DNA of 40,086 nt from Exophiala sp. HKRS030 (taxonomy: Eukaryota; Ascomycota; Eurotiomycetes; Chaetothyriales; Herpotrichiellaceae): contig JAHWDD010000041.1 in assembly GCA_023897205.1 (NCBI GenBank), forward strand, positions 3,248-43,333, read 5' to 3'. A model generated the notes under the pieces. The model was not told the origin of the DNA, did not search any database, and saw only the letters and a program-made list of their open reading frames with translations. Made by a program: the position numbers and the translations under genes. Position 1 is the stretch's first letter. Each line of letters starts with the position of its first letter. This document shows positions 1 to 11,370 of the stretch, piece by piece.

Positions 1-91
1 CCTGCAATTGGTGACTTGCTTCTCTAAGGTATGTGGCATGCTCGTTGATGTTTTCGGGACCATTGTTTACCTGCGGCCATCTCGGTGCCAT
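1..91 (-). CDS. LINE ORF1 N-terminus (partial)
   Basis: The first 30 codons of ORF1 are open on the minus strand, starting at the ATG at 91-89. The translation differs from ORF1 of the plus-strand copy at 7214 at only a few positions (for example T to N and H to N). ORF1 of this family encodes a gag-like nucleic-acid-binding protein. Whether this copy is intact cannot be told from this window. Confidence 0.75.
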   Translation of the reverse strand, partial: MAPRWPQVNNGPENINEHATYLREASHQLQ

Positions 92-222
92 TACCACGAA
101 ATCACGCGTTTTGGACGCGTCACTCGTAATAATGGCCTAAGATAAAGTAGGTTGACAAAGAGAACTAGAGAAATTTACGCGTTTTCAAAAATTTGTTCTG
201 AGCTGTGGGTGGTGTTTTTCAT
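1..222 (-). mobile_element. LINE 5' end, Tad1-like, partial (runs off left edge)
   Basis: Read on the minus strand, this segment matches the 5' end of the LINE at 7082 almost base for base around the start of ORF1. Both copies share the block reading TTAGGCCATTATNACGANTG, the ACGCGTCCAAAACGCG block and the ORF1 start MAPRWPQVN. The match ends near 222 here and near 7082 in the other copy, which I take as the 5' end of the family. The untranslated leader is about 130 bp and shows clear divergence (roughly one base in five by eye), while the ORF1 start is better conserved. The rest of the element lies outside the window. Confidence 0.85.
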
Positions 223-2442
223 GAATATAAGCTATATTCGTATTCATTTATTCATTTCGGAGCTCTAGTCAGGGTTCTTAACTATCAGTCGCTTCCCAAC
301 AACGGCGGGGAAGACTTTATTGGCAGCGCCTTCCACAAGTTTCTCAAATCGAACGGTGATACCAGGTGTTAATCCTGCTGCCTTGATTATGATATGTTCG
401 AAAGCCCTGAGGTCGACTTTCCGTGTGTGAATTTTGTCGCTGACGACGCTCTTCCACGACCACTGGCCCTTATTTGGAAAGACCGGATCTGAGGCAGGGG
501 AAGAATTGAACCGAGTCTATTGCCACTTATGAGAAATATTGTTGAAGATTCAGTTCAGATGCCCTCCGACGTGGGATGATAGGGAGAAAGATTAGTCATT
601 TCTTGGTCATCATTGTAAATACATTTCGGAATCTCCCTCTGAGAGGGTGTATATATATGTGCAGGACGGAGCCATGATTGTGAAGACAATAACAACGAAT
701 TAATGGAAAAACATCTCGAGCCTGAGCATAGTCTCATATCCTCAACAAAAGATCTATCTCCAAGTCTGGGTCAACGCCCTATCCACGACTGTGGGCACGC
801 GTCTCCTTTGAGCTATGCAGCTACCACCAGTGGGGTGGCGCATGAGTTTCTCGGGAAACGCGGTTTGATCTGATCCCGTCGGTTGCACCGATTCAATTCT
901 GTGAACAGAGTACTATAGACCGGGGTGGGAATTCTGAAATTAGGGCAGCGAGGACGTGGAAACCACGTGTACCAAATTCCACGTGTTCAAGATGCCGAAG
1001 GATCTTCCTGTCCAGCTTCGCTTAAACCACTTAACGGTCTGATACTTGAATAAAACATTACGGTTAATGTCGACAGCGTCGAGACTATCTGACAACGTAG
1101 ATGCTGCCCATTCGATCCCAACTGACCAATCGCTGTCGCTGCAGTAGTTACAGAAGCCCAACAAGGACACGGATGAACATAAGACTAGTCAAAAGGTCCT
1201 CTATCCCTTTGACGAGCTTTAAACTACAACTTCGGTGCTGTAGGATCGGTTGCACCTGGAGTAGGGCTGAAGGGCCCAATATAGCCAATTTTGATGTACT
1301 ATTCTCTAGCTTCTTGCGATACTTGTGGACAGGAGCCCATCCGGGCTATGTGGTCAGGCTTGCAATAGGCAGAAATTTGCCCCTTTCCTTCGCAATCTAT
1401 TATCTCTAAATGTTAATTTGATCTGCGGACGATCGTTTTTAAGTACACTTCGCTGTGAACGCAGGTGAGCAAGTAGAATAGCAATATCGAGAATGGCCAC
1501 TCACAAAATAAGAGCTTTATTCGGCGGGATTGAGCCAGGGAAGCCTCTATGAACAAGTCAAATTGCGTCATTGATTTTGAGCGAATATGATTACCTTGTT
1601 CCGTACGCCTTGTCTCTAGTAGGTAGTACTTGTCAGTAGGTAGAAACAGACGATCTATGGGGGTTGGGCAAAGACAACAATTTCAAACGCCGAATGATAT
1701 CACTCACGGGGGGATAATCATCAGACACTTCTCCCCAACAGACATTTGAGGAACCAACTCGTCCCAGCCTAGGTTAAGCCGATCGAATTGGCACACTTCA
1801 TTCGACATGAGACAGACAAATGGCCATACCTGGAATAACTCTACCGACTCCAATAACCGTCTTGAAATCTCCTCTTCCCACAGAACTATCGAATCTGCTC
1901 TTAATGTTAGCAGAGCTTTCCATTCAGGAATAACACCTACTGTGTTCCTCTATGCTGGTTATCAACTTTCGAGTCCTCATAGAGCCATCCGGTGTACTCT
2001 ACAATTACCTCGTCACCAACCTCTGGGTGCTCTTGCGCCAACCCTTTCTGAACTATCTGCTTCTGGAGATGCATGGCCATTGCGAATTGAGGGAAGATCT
2101 GGCGGCGCCGACTCTATATAAAGGTCTGACAGTACGCCAATTCCAGTTTCACAAGGACCGAAAACCGACTAAATCGGTAGGTGGGGTAGCTCACATTTGA
2201 CTTCAAAGTCGCCACAGGGGCCCCTCTCAAATTCTCCGGATTTTTCCGAAGCTCGCCAAGGGCAGGGGTGATGCGGCGCGTGGCAGCCGATCTTTCGAAG
2301 TCCTCAGGTTTAAAACTCCTGCTACAGAGAGGGAAAGACTACGATCCCATGGGCATCTTGTCTTCGTTCGCAACCTGTATTACCGCGATATTGCTGTGTC
2401 CTAGACCGACCTCGTCACTCACGCGTAGCTCGCGACTATTCG
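223..2442. other. Gene-poor stretch, nothing recognised
   Basis: Only short open frames (under about 105 codons) without recognisable domains occur here. The base composition looks more AT-rich than the cluster to the right. I see no tRNA, no long tandem repeat and no convincing transposon protein. It may be old decayed repeat DNA, but I cannot show that. Confidence 0.4.
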
Positions 2443-3357
2443 GTGCCACAATCAGACAGTAGTAGTTTGGTTGCTACAGTACAACTCCGTATTCCAGAAT
2501 GTCAAGATTTTCCGCTTCAACTCCAGCTCCAGGCGCATTGGCAGATTACGCATGTGATTGAGGACGACTTCACCGATCCTTGGACCTCGGCTGAGACAAT
2601 TGTGATTCAGCATGGCTTTGGCAGACATACCGCCTTCTGGTACCACTGGGTTCCGGTGTTAGCTCGAAAATACCGCGTCGTCCGACGCGATGCTCGTGGA
2701 CACGGATACTCAAGCGTACCGGATCAAGATGCAGAGTATGATTATACGATTGATACTATTTACGGGGAGATTATCGACACCCTTGATCAATTGCAAATCG
2801 ACAAGGCCCATTTTCTAGGCGAATCTATGAGTGGGATGGTAGGTGAGATACTAGTGGCCAAGTACCCTCGCAGACTCTATTCGCTCACCATCTGTTCGTC
2901 GCCGACCTATCTGCCACCACAGGCACTCACGCTTTTTGCTTTCGGCCACGAGTCCTGGCCCACCGCGTGCCGGGTTTTGGGAAGCCGTGGTTGAGCGGAG
3001 GCTTTGTCACAAATACCGGGAACTATGTCCGTACGAGACCCAAACTATGTTCGATGGTGGATTGACCAGGCGGCAATATCGCCTGGGGAGGGTCTGGCGG
3101 AGTATGCGCAGTTCCTGTCCACTCTAGACTCGCGGCCGTTTCTGAAGCGTATCACCGTGCCCATGCTTATTCTCGCTCCAGCAAACAGTGTTGCAACAAA
3201 ATTGGAAGAGCAAAGATGGATACAGTCACAGGTAAAGGGTGCCCAAATGGAGATTATTAAGAATGGCGGACATGAAATCTACGTTGGGGCTTCGCAACAC
3301 TGTCAAAATGCACTGATCAAATTCCTCGACAGCTTGCACAACACTTGCGCAATTTGA
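2443..3357 (+). pseudogene. Alpha/beta hydrolase pseudogene (enol-lactonase-like)
   Basis: One reading frame of about 305 codons encodes an alpha/beta hydrolase fold protein resembling fungal 3-oxoadipate enol-lactonase-like hydrolases. Visible motifs are the oxyanion-loop HGFGRH, the nucleophile elbow GESMSG (G-x-S-x-G), the cap region and a C-terminal NGGHE that supplies the catalytic histidine. The frame is interrupted by a single TGA at 2992-2994, at a place where I expect a tryptophan from memory of the family. Coding continues in the same frame afterwards with good family resemblance (RDPNYVRWWIDQ, VPMLILAPANS). There is also no in-frame ATG at the start: the frame opens at a GTG. It is therefore probably a recent pseudogene, or it has a missed upstream exon. 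It lies outside the cluster, separated from it by LINEs. Confidence 0.75.
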
Positions 3358-6009
3358 GACAGCTCTCATAGCCTCTGCAAAAACGGTCCTGGTCATTTTG
3401 TATGGACTAAACATGTGAGTTCTACGTTTTCCGTTCATCAGTCTATAGAACGTCTTCACATATTGGTCGCAGTCCATGCCTCATCCGCGAACCGACTTCA
3501 TTGGTGACTCCACCCGCTTACGTTTGTCTGGTGATTTGGGTCACGATGGCAAGTTCTTCCACCTAAGTCGTTCCTTTGGGTGTGTTTCCGCAGCTGGGCC
3601 ATGTTGGAGGATCTTATTTTTAGCTTCAAATCTTATCATACTTGTCCAAGACTGAGTCGTCGCCTCCGCCACGGAGAAGAAATTTATCAAGCAATCGAAG
3701 AATCTACCAACGCTAACAATGCTTCTGTACGTCAGAGGCCATGAAGTGTATTGCATACCATTCTTACGAGCTTTTTTTCAAATCACGAATGCAGGGCAAC
3801 CCCAGATGAGCAGCATCTGCAGTCTTGCAAAAACCGCCCATGCGCACGGACTCGGCCAGTCACTGATGCACTTTGTAGGTGCTGACATTGATTATTCCAT
3901 CTTAAAGGGTCCGGGATGATCTGGTAACATATGAACGGCTTTGTTAGGTTTATAAGGGCGCAATTTCTCGTGGGTGTGACCCTGCCATCTCATACGCCAA
4001 AGACCACTGTTTGACACTAGTGATGCCATACGGAAAAGGTTCGAGTCGATGACGAAACTGGAATCATTCCAGCCATACTTCATGAAGTAAAAGAACGTCT
4101 ATTTCATCAATATCAGCCAGTGTCGTACAGGTAACTTAGAAACCAACTCGCTTTTGTGACTAAGAGGTGGTGGTTTCAGGTTCTGCCTGGGAACCCCCGG
4201 TCATCAAATGAATCTCGTTAAACCTGGCCGTCTGTACCATCACAGCCCACGATATACGGAACGAAGAGCCGCTTCTTGTCTTCGCTTTTTGAGGATGTCA
4301 GATCTACCCAGGCATTTCCCTCTTCTTAGCTAATGCTTACTGCCTTTGTGGTCCCGCAAAGTGAGTGCCATAGGTTGCGCCCCTAGATGCTCTCAGATCA
4401 CGCCTCAGGCGGTTAGCGGGAGGCAAACTATACAGCTCTCGTAGTCACCAAAAACTGGCATCGAGACGTGCAAGGGATGTGCCATCCTGGTTGCGCCAAG
4501 CTAGGCTTCCACGTATTAAGTCCTGTCCAACACATCTTCATACAAGTGCGGCCGTCTAAGCTCGAACAATATCGAGGACAATAGTGCAACACCCGATGCT
4601 GGTCACTTGTTTTCGTGGTAGCATACAGCACCTGAAGTCGTGACTCCACTCTAAGGAGCAAGACTACGAACACAATGCTCAGCTTATCCAGTCATGGCGA
4701 TTCGTCGATATCGTCGCGAAGTCATTATCCAATGTTTCTGAAGAGGGGCGACCAGAAAACCAAGGGTTCGAATGCTTCAACGATCTCCATCCCCTCTTGA
4801 CAGGTTTCTTCAGGCACCAACTAGGGGAGTGGCAATGCTAAAAAGACAACAGGGAGAGTGTATTCTCCAGAATGTTATCCTGCGCCTGTGATGCGCTAAT
4901 AAATCCGGCAGAAGCTGTATTCTTTGTTATTCTTGTCCCAAATGAGGAACAGATCAACTTCCTCTAAAATCTTAGGCTCACCCTGCCCGATTAGGAGGTT
5001 TGGGGGTTTTAGAAACGAGAGACGCCAGGTCATCAAGGACTAGTTTGTATACACCTTTTTGCTTGCATTTCTTGGGTTTCATGCGATTGAGGTAGGCCGA
5101 TCGGTCTTTTTCATTTTCTGCGTCTGGAGAAATCTGGAGAAAGTTCAATTTTTGTCGAGATATCTGTTTATCAGAGACAGTCTTTCGCAATGCAAATCAC
5201 TTTCGCTAAGCACTCGGGGGTCCGAGGCAGCAAAACTTTTGGGCATAATCAAAACCTTCTCATCACCTCGGTCTCGGGCTCAATAATCTGGCCGTCGGTT
5301 CACGGCTTCATGGCAACGTTGAAGCCCCCCAGCAGTCGGGAGTAGGAAGAGGATTCTATCATGTGGTCTCCTAGATGACCTCCCCTTCCTGCACCGCAGG
5401 TAAAGTAGTTGCGTGTATACGAGTCTTTTATATCGATACAACGAGCTGTTGAAGTGATTTATCGAAGTAGAATGAGGGGTCAGCGAACCTAATAGCCTTT
5501 ATGTGTGGGATACGATAGCCGAACGGAGCACTGCTACTCTTTTCATTGATCTTCACTATTATCTAAGCTGTCTCACAATTAGAAATGCTTAATGGTCTCT
5601 GTCCAGGTGGTCTAAACCTCCAATGCTTGTATCGCCGCGTCTTCCTATATCATCTCGATATTGTACCGTGGCGATACCTCCGGCAGGTCAGGGCTGACCG
5701 TTCGAGAGCGACGAGGTTCTGCTGTACCTAGATATAAGGCACCACACTGGAACGTACACACGTCGCTCTTAGGTTTCATGCGAACATTGTGGAGGAAACC
5801 AAGATAAAGTACGGTCGATTGGATGATGTGGAGGCGCTCCTTGTAATCTTGACTGTTTATTGTGCTTTGCAAAATTCCGTAAAATTTGCAAGTTGTATGA
5901 ACTCTGTACACCGCCATATCGCATGTAGCAACAAACTCATCCTGCAGCCGCAATAGCCCTAGATAGCACTGTAATTTACTGCAACATATCATAGCTAGAT
6001 ACAAACGTT
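3358..6009. other. Gene-poor stretch, nothing recognised
   Basis: No frame longer than about 120 codons and no domain I recognise on either strand. The longest, 5645-6004 on the minus strand, looks random in composition. The stretch is flanked by a pseudogene and by LINEs, so decayed repeat DNA is likely but unproven. Confidence 0.4.
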
Positions 6010-6243
6010 ATGTCCGACCGTACAAGGCGCACAAGAACTCCGTCCCGCCGTCTCCAGGAGGCATCGGCCTCGCAAGCACTATCACTACACCAGGCCCTTG
6101 TTACTCGTAGCGCTCGCATGAAGCGCAAAAGCGACGGCGATAGCCTTGCAACGAGGGCTAATAGGGCAAATTCAAAGCGTCGTGCTGTGTCTCTAGGCCC
6201 TCGTCCCTCTCGAACAGCTAGTCCTGTGAATGTTGTAGCATAA
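6010..6243 (+). CDS. Small basic Arg/Ser-rich ORF, hypothetical
   Basis: A 77-codon frame with an ATG start encodes a very basic peptide rich in R, S, A and T with repeated short R-rich patches (for example RTRRTRTPSRR and MKRKSDG). Such compositions occur in nuclear or nucleic-acid-binding tails and at the N-termini of transposon gag-like proteins. There is no domain, no clear intron and no downstream partner. I cannot assign a function, and chance is a real alternative. Confidence 0.2.
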   Translation: MSDRTRRTRTPSRRLQEASASQALSLHQALVTRSARMKRKSDGDSLATRANRANSKRRAVSLGPRPSRTASPVNVVA

Positions 6244-7081
6244 ATTTACCCTTTGCTATCGCGTTAGATATTCGCATCTGGCACAAGCTTTTTAATTTGC
6301 ACATTCTTGCGTGTGAGAATTGTGCGTCGGAGGACAAACGAACGAGTGGCGGGCATTCAACCTAGATACTCTTTGACTTTTGCTCACTCAATAGGGTCTA
6401 ATAGTATAATTTTCGTCGAATTTTGTATTAGTGTATTTCACGAGATGAAATGGTGTATCTGGCAGAGCGACCATTAAAAAGGCCGAGAGTGCCTGTGAAT
6501 TGTGCCCCTCGGTATGAGAAGATCACGTTCACTTACTGAGCTAAAGGTGCGGGGTCCTGAAATAGTGTCTTGATGCAAAAAACTTGACCATGGGCATCAG
6601 AGCAGCATAAGTCACCAGAGGCCAACATAAGTTGTGTGTAGACGTACCCTCCAGGGCCATGGTGTTCGAAATGTGGTCATGCTACGCTGCACGGTGCTGT
6701 AAATATCGTACCGAGAAGCGGTCCATGGAATTCGGGCGATAGTGCTCTAAGCTTAGACCCTAGAGTCTATTTATAGTCGGAGTGGTCATTTTTTGCTCTC
6801 GATCTCGTGTCTTAAGCGCCCAGGTTAGATGACGGGTCACATCATGTTACTTCTCATGAAACAAGAATTACTCGCTAGAGTTGTTCCTTTACTCCATATG
6901 CATTCCCCAAACAAAGCTGTATTTTTAAAATACAATGTGATACCCCATGTTTCTTAGTTCGAGAACGGTACATGGTGTTTACATGTCAGCCACCAAGACA
7001 AGTAATTATCCTCAGGGGGTCCGCGCGTTATGGTGTGCGTACACTCTAGGGTACGGAGCTGCAACCTCAAACTAAATGGCA
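6244..7081. other. Non-coding stretch upstream of LINE
   Basis: No frame of note. It ends where homology between the two head-to-head LINE 5' ends begins. I see no obvious target-site duplication, which could not be judged anyway because the matching 3' end is lost. Confidence 0.35.
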
Positions 7082-10000
7082 ATGAAAAAGACACCACACC
7101 CAGCTCAGATCGAATTTTTGAAACGCGTAAATTTTTGTAATTTTCCAGATAATCCTACGTTATCTTAGGCCATTATCACGATTGACGCGTCCAAAACGCG
7201 TGTTTTCGTGGTAATGGCGCCTAGATGGCCGCAGGTAAACACCGGCCCCGAACACATCAACGAGCATGCCACATACCTCAGAGAAGCATGTATCCAGCTA
7301 CAGGCGGCGGATAGAGGCAGAACCAATCAGATACCATGGCACGTATTTCAGGCTTACGTGGAGTCTACCCTGGCGCTCATTGGCAAGGTGTTGCAGCAGC
7401 CGTCTGTGGGTGAGGTGCTCCACCAAATCCGAGACGCGGCAAAAGACATCCAGACCATTCAGAGAGACGTCACGGCCGTCAAGAGCTCTATAGGACTAGG
7501 CACTACACTCCTCAACTTGGCAAAATTCAGTGGAGTCAAGACCGCACAGACAACGTGGGCGCAAGTTGCGGCACAGGCCAAAAGCTCCACGTTGCCACCG
7601 CCTCCAGTGCCAGTACGACCGGGATCACATACCACAAAGAACCCAACCACAGTAACCGCATACAGAGACCGACTCGTGACAGTCAAGCTCAAAGACCATG
7701 GCATCGTGCAACGGTATCGCAGCCATCCGGTTGCGTGGACCGAACAGCAAGTACAAAACTCCATACGAGACAACAACGGCACGAGATCGGTCAGGCTCGT
7801 CGCGGCGCATCAGCTCAAAAGTGGTGATCTGCAGATATTCGCAAGCACGAGCGCAGAGGTCCAACAACTCAAACAGAACAAAGGATGGTTGAAAGGCCTG
7901 GGAGAGCACGCAGAAGTAGTCGTGCCGACCTATGGAGTTATCGTCCACGGCATTTCTACTAGTTCCATCAATATCAAAGATCAGAAGACGACCATTCAAC
8001 ATATACTGGCAGACAACTATACCGTGATCCCCGACGCGAAGATATCGTATGTGGGCTGGCTGACCAGAGAAGGCCCCCTCAAACGCGCATCTTCCATTGT
8101 CGTCGAATTTGCCGCGCCAGAGATGGCCAACGCCGTTATACATGCCGGTATGGCATGGGAGGGCCAGATACACCAATGTCAACTCTATGACCGCACCTGT
8201 AGGGTGAAACAATGCTTCCGTTGCAACCATTATGACCACATCGGCGCTCAATGTAACGCATTCCAAACATGTGGCTATTGTGCGGAGGCGCACGAGGCCA
8301 AACACTGTCGGCAAAAGAGAGTGGAAGGGTTCACTCCCCGTTGCGCAGTGTGCAAAGGTGCCCACACCGCATGGAGTAATGCCTGCCCAGCAAGAAAGAA
8401 GGAATTGGAGAGAGTGGAACAGGCGAAACAAAACCGCAGTATCTACTGGGACGTGCCTGCTCGGAACTTTGAGACACACCCAAGGATGGACAACGCACGC
8501 CACAGCACCACTGCCCAGGAGACTAATTCGTCAAGAGACTCTGCCCCGAATCACACTACGGCGACACAAACGACAACCCAGGTCCTGGAACAAACTATCA
8601 GGACTGCGGTCATACCAGCAGACAGAGAACCACCTTCACCCTCTGGCCCAAGAACCAATCACTTGATTGAAACCACCCAAGAGGCATTACAGACATCCAC
8701 AGAAGAGACCACCACAGAAGCACCTCCTGGACATGAGGAGCGGGAGATACTTGCCCCAAATGCTCAGGAGGATTGGGCGACACCAGCGACCCAACAAGAC
8801 GGTACACCGCAAGCTTCGGCCTCCGTGATCGACCCGCGACTCGGGGCGACCGAAGAGTCCTTTCCCCATGGCCAAGTTCCGGAGGACAACCAAGCCCAGC
8901 AATCGGTATACCCGCTAGATGGGATAGAGGGGAATCTTACCATGCCGGAAACAGATACCTGGTTGGATGAGATCTTCAACGATGAAGAGAACACGTGGAT
9001 GCCCGATACGGTCCAGGATGAGTCGTCACCAGCCACATCTGTAGCCAACGAACCGCACTCAGCGACGAGAAAGATTTTCAAGGGGTGTAAGTGTCCTGAA
9101 CACCAACACATTTATGACGACTGGCCGACGCACGATGCTGAGCTCACTATCGCAAAATGTATGACAATATGCGTGTACTGTGGGATGGATTGCCACAGAC
9201 CACCGTCATTACGCATGCATTTGAAGAGGGACAAACACGCCCGAAACAATATAAGCGTCGTACGGGAAACAATGGGAAAGGGGAGCTCCACTACTCCCTC
9301 TTGGACATTCAAACCGCGCAAAGAAAACACCCATCATGGTCGAAGTACCCGGAGCCAGACAACCACAAATAGTGCCGACGCCAGAATCCAGCTATGGTAG
9401 AGCACTCGGAGCTTCACATCTTACAGTACAATGTTCAGAAATCCAGAGACGTCGTCCTCGCCCGTTTGTTCCAAGACCGGTGGATCACCACATACGATGT
9501 GCTGGCAACTCAAGAGCCCTGGCGGAATCCGTTCGTCAATACCTCTTACCACCCCCTGAAGACACATTTCCGACTGCTCTACATGAACGACAAGGAAACA
9601 AGAGCATGCCTTTACATCAACAAACGAATCGATGTCAGCACGTGGAACGTATCATTTATTACCAAGGATATCGTTGCTTTGGAGATTAGTCATCCCACAC
9701 TACATCACAAACTATCCATCATCAACGTATACAATGAGGTAGGGAGCAGTACCCTTTCCGACTTGAGGGACTCTATCGCTGGACTGGGTTCTGACCATGA
9801 AATCATATTGCTTGGAGACTTCAACCTACACCATCCTCTCTGGTCCGCAATAGGTCACCCTACTCGTGGGATCGGAGCCTCGCAACCTCTCCTCGCAATC
9901 ATCGAAGACTTCCAGCTCCGACTGCTCACCGTACCAGGCACTACCACTCACAGATGGAAGGATGGGGAAACGACGATCGATCTGACATTTGGCAGCGAGG

Positions 10001-11342
10001 GCGTGGCGTCCCGTACGATCTACTGCCGAGTGGACACCAGTCGAGACTGTGATTCTGACCATCTTCCAGGTGCCACGGCCATCGCGTGGGACTGGTTACA
10101 AGCCAAGCCGACCAAGAAGCGTGTGTGGGCGAAAACCAACCAGTCGACACTTCGGCATACGGTTACCGAGAAACTTCCCAGGGCACCGAACGCGGTGGAA
10201 CTGGGGAATGAAGGCGACATCGATCGGTATGTCGGCTTGATCATCAATGCTCTCTGCGCCGGGATCGACGCCTCGACTCCCTGGTCTGACCCATCGCCAC
10301 GCTCCATACCGGGATTTGGTCCGGAATGCAAAGACATCTGCCGTGAGGTTCAACAATTACGCCGACTGTGGCAACGGACGAGGTCTGATAAACACTACGA
10401 GGCATACCGACAAGCACGCAACAAAAAGGGACGACACATCCAGAGGCTTCTCCGGAACACCCACCGGCAGAGAGTGGAGGAATCCTCTAGCTCAGACTCG
10501 GGCCTGTGGAAACTAGTCAAATGGGCAAAGAACAGACATGATGTGGCGCCCACGTGCACACCAACGCTCAAGAAGCCCGAAGGTGGACTTGCTCGCCAGG
10601 CTCAGGAAAAGGCGGAGGCTTTACGCCAAGCCTTCTTCCCACCACCACTGAGCGCCGACCTGACAGACATCGACGGATTTGAATACCCGACGCCGTTTGA
10701 ATGCCCGGAGATTACACCCTCTGAGATTGAAATGGCGATTCGAAAAGCGGCACCGAACAAGATGCCCGGCACAGATGACATTCCCAACAACATCCTCCAC
10801 CAGACACTAGACCTCATCCTGCCTCACCTCCACAGGCTCTTCAGTGCCTGTCTCTTGCAGGGGTACTGCCCGACACATTTCAGACAAAGTATCACGGTCG
10901 TTCTTCGGAAATCGGGAAAGGATGACTACACACAGCCAAAGTCATACCGGCCAATCGCCCTTCTCAACACACTGGGCAAAGCGTTGGAGGCTATCGTCGC
11001 CGCCCGGCTGAACTACCTGGCCGACACGCATCACCTCCTCCCCAGTCGACATACGGGAGGGCGAAAGCTGGCATCGACAGATCACGCTCTCCACCTCCTT
11101 CTCCAGCGCATATATCGGGCGTGGGCGGAAGGTAAGGTAGCTTCACTCCTCCTCCAGGACGTGTCGGGAGCCTTTGATAATGTGTCTCGACCGAGACTGT
11201 TGCACAACCTCAGGAAACGAGGTGTCGATCCTACACTCGTACGATGGATTGACTCTTTCCTGAGCGACCGGTCTACGACCCTCAAGCTTCAAGAATACAC
11301 AGCCCCGTCAACACCCATCGAAACTGGAATACCTCAGGGAGT
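7082..11342 (+). mobile_element. Tad1-like LINE, 3'-truncated in RT
   Basis: A non-LTR retrotransposon with a leader of about 130 bp, ORF1 (gag-like, zinc knuckles) and ORF2 (endonuclease plus reverse transcriptase). ORF order, zinc knuckles and the EN/RT arrangement fit the fungal Tad1 clade. Homology to LINE ORF2 stops just after the RT motif GIPQG at about 11340. The catalytic YADD box, thumb, RNase H and 3' end are missing, so the copy cannot move by itself. The remaining ORFs are open over more than 4 kb, which suggests a fairly young element without heavy point mutation. Confidence 0.9.
7214..9400 (+). CDS. LINE ORF1, gag-like zinc-knuckle protein
   Basis: The ATG at 7214 is preferred over the GTG two codons earlier because the divergent copy at the left edge keeps the same ATG. 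The protein of 728 residues has an alpha-helical N-terminal part, then three consecutive zinc knuckles at about residues 333-395: CFRCNHYDHIGAQC (CX2CX4HX4C), CGYCAEAHEAKHC and CAVCKGAHTAWSNAC. A long acidic, Thr/Pro/Gln-rich segment follows. Near the C-terminus (about residues 653-676) is a C2H2-like element, CVYC followed by HLKRDKH. ORF1 proteins of this class coat the retrotransposon RNA. The C-terminal finger is not something I expect in a typical Tad1 ORF1. The stop overlaps the ORF2 start. Confidence 0.85.
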   Translation: MAPRWPQVNTGPEHINEHATYLREACIQLQAADRGRTNQIPWHVFQAYVESTLALIGKVLQQPSVGEVLHQIRDAAKDIQTIQRDVTAVKSSIGLGTTLLNLAKFSGVKTAQTTWAQVAAQAKSSTLPPPPVPVRPGSHTTKNPTTVTAYRDRLVTVKLKDHGIVQRYRSHPVAWTEQQVQNSIRDNNGTRSVRLVAAHQLKSGDLQIFASTSAEVQQLKQNKGWLKGLGEHAEVVVPTYGVIVHGISTSSINIKDQKTTIQHILADNYTVIPDAKISYVGWLTREGPLKRASSIVVEFAAPEMANAVIHAGMAWEGQIHQCQLYDRTCRVKQCFRCNHYDHIGAQCNAFQTCGYCAEAHEAKHCRQKRVEGFTPRCAVCKGAHTAWSNACPARKKELERVEQAKQNRSIYWDVPARNFETHPRMDNARHSTTAQETNSSRDSAPNHTTATQTTTQVLEQTIRTAVIPADREPPSPSGPRTNHLIETTQEALQTSTEETTTEAPPGHEEREILAPNAQEDWATPATQQDGTPQASASVIDPRLGATEESFPHGQVPEDNQAQQSVYPLDGIEGNLTMPETDTWLDEIFNDEENTWMPDTVQDESSPATSVANEPHSATRKIFKGCKCPEHQHIYDDWPTHDAELTIAKCMTICVYCGMDCHRPPSLRMHLKRDKHARNNISVVRETMGKGSSTTPSWTFKPRKENTHHGRSTRSQTTTNSADARIQLW

Positions 11343-11370
11343 TGTTTCTGAACAGCACGTGACGAGGTAG
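9394..11370 (+). pseudogene. LINE ORF2, EN and RT, truncated after GIPQG
   Basis: The ATG lies inside ATGGTAG, overlapping the ORF1 stop by 7 bases in another frame, which suggests translation by termination-reinitiation. The N-terminus is an apurinic-type endonuclease: QYNVQKS, TQEPW, GDFNLHH and DSDH carry the expected Asn, Glu, Asp/Asn and His residues. RT follows with the SYRPIALLNTLGKALE block and motif A in QDVSGAFDNV (catalytic Asp). After GIPQG the frame runs into foreign sequence and ends after nine more codons. The YADD motif is absent, so the product is an inactive RT fragment. Confidence 0.88.

Noticed and set aside
4030..4790. tRNA-like GGTTCGA boxes near 4037 and 4766
   Set aside because: No matching A box, acceptor stem or cloverleaf could be drawn around them.
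1..7081. RIP-mutated repeat region
   Set aside because: The region looks somewhat AT-rich, but I could not see a consistent C-to-T pattern by eye, and neighbouring LINE ORFs stay open. A RIP index calculation is needed.
7625..8503. Minus-strand frame of 292 codons
   Set aside because: Antisense to LINE ORF1, with no domain or fungal splice structure.
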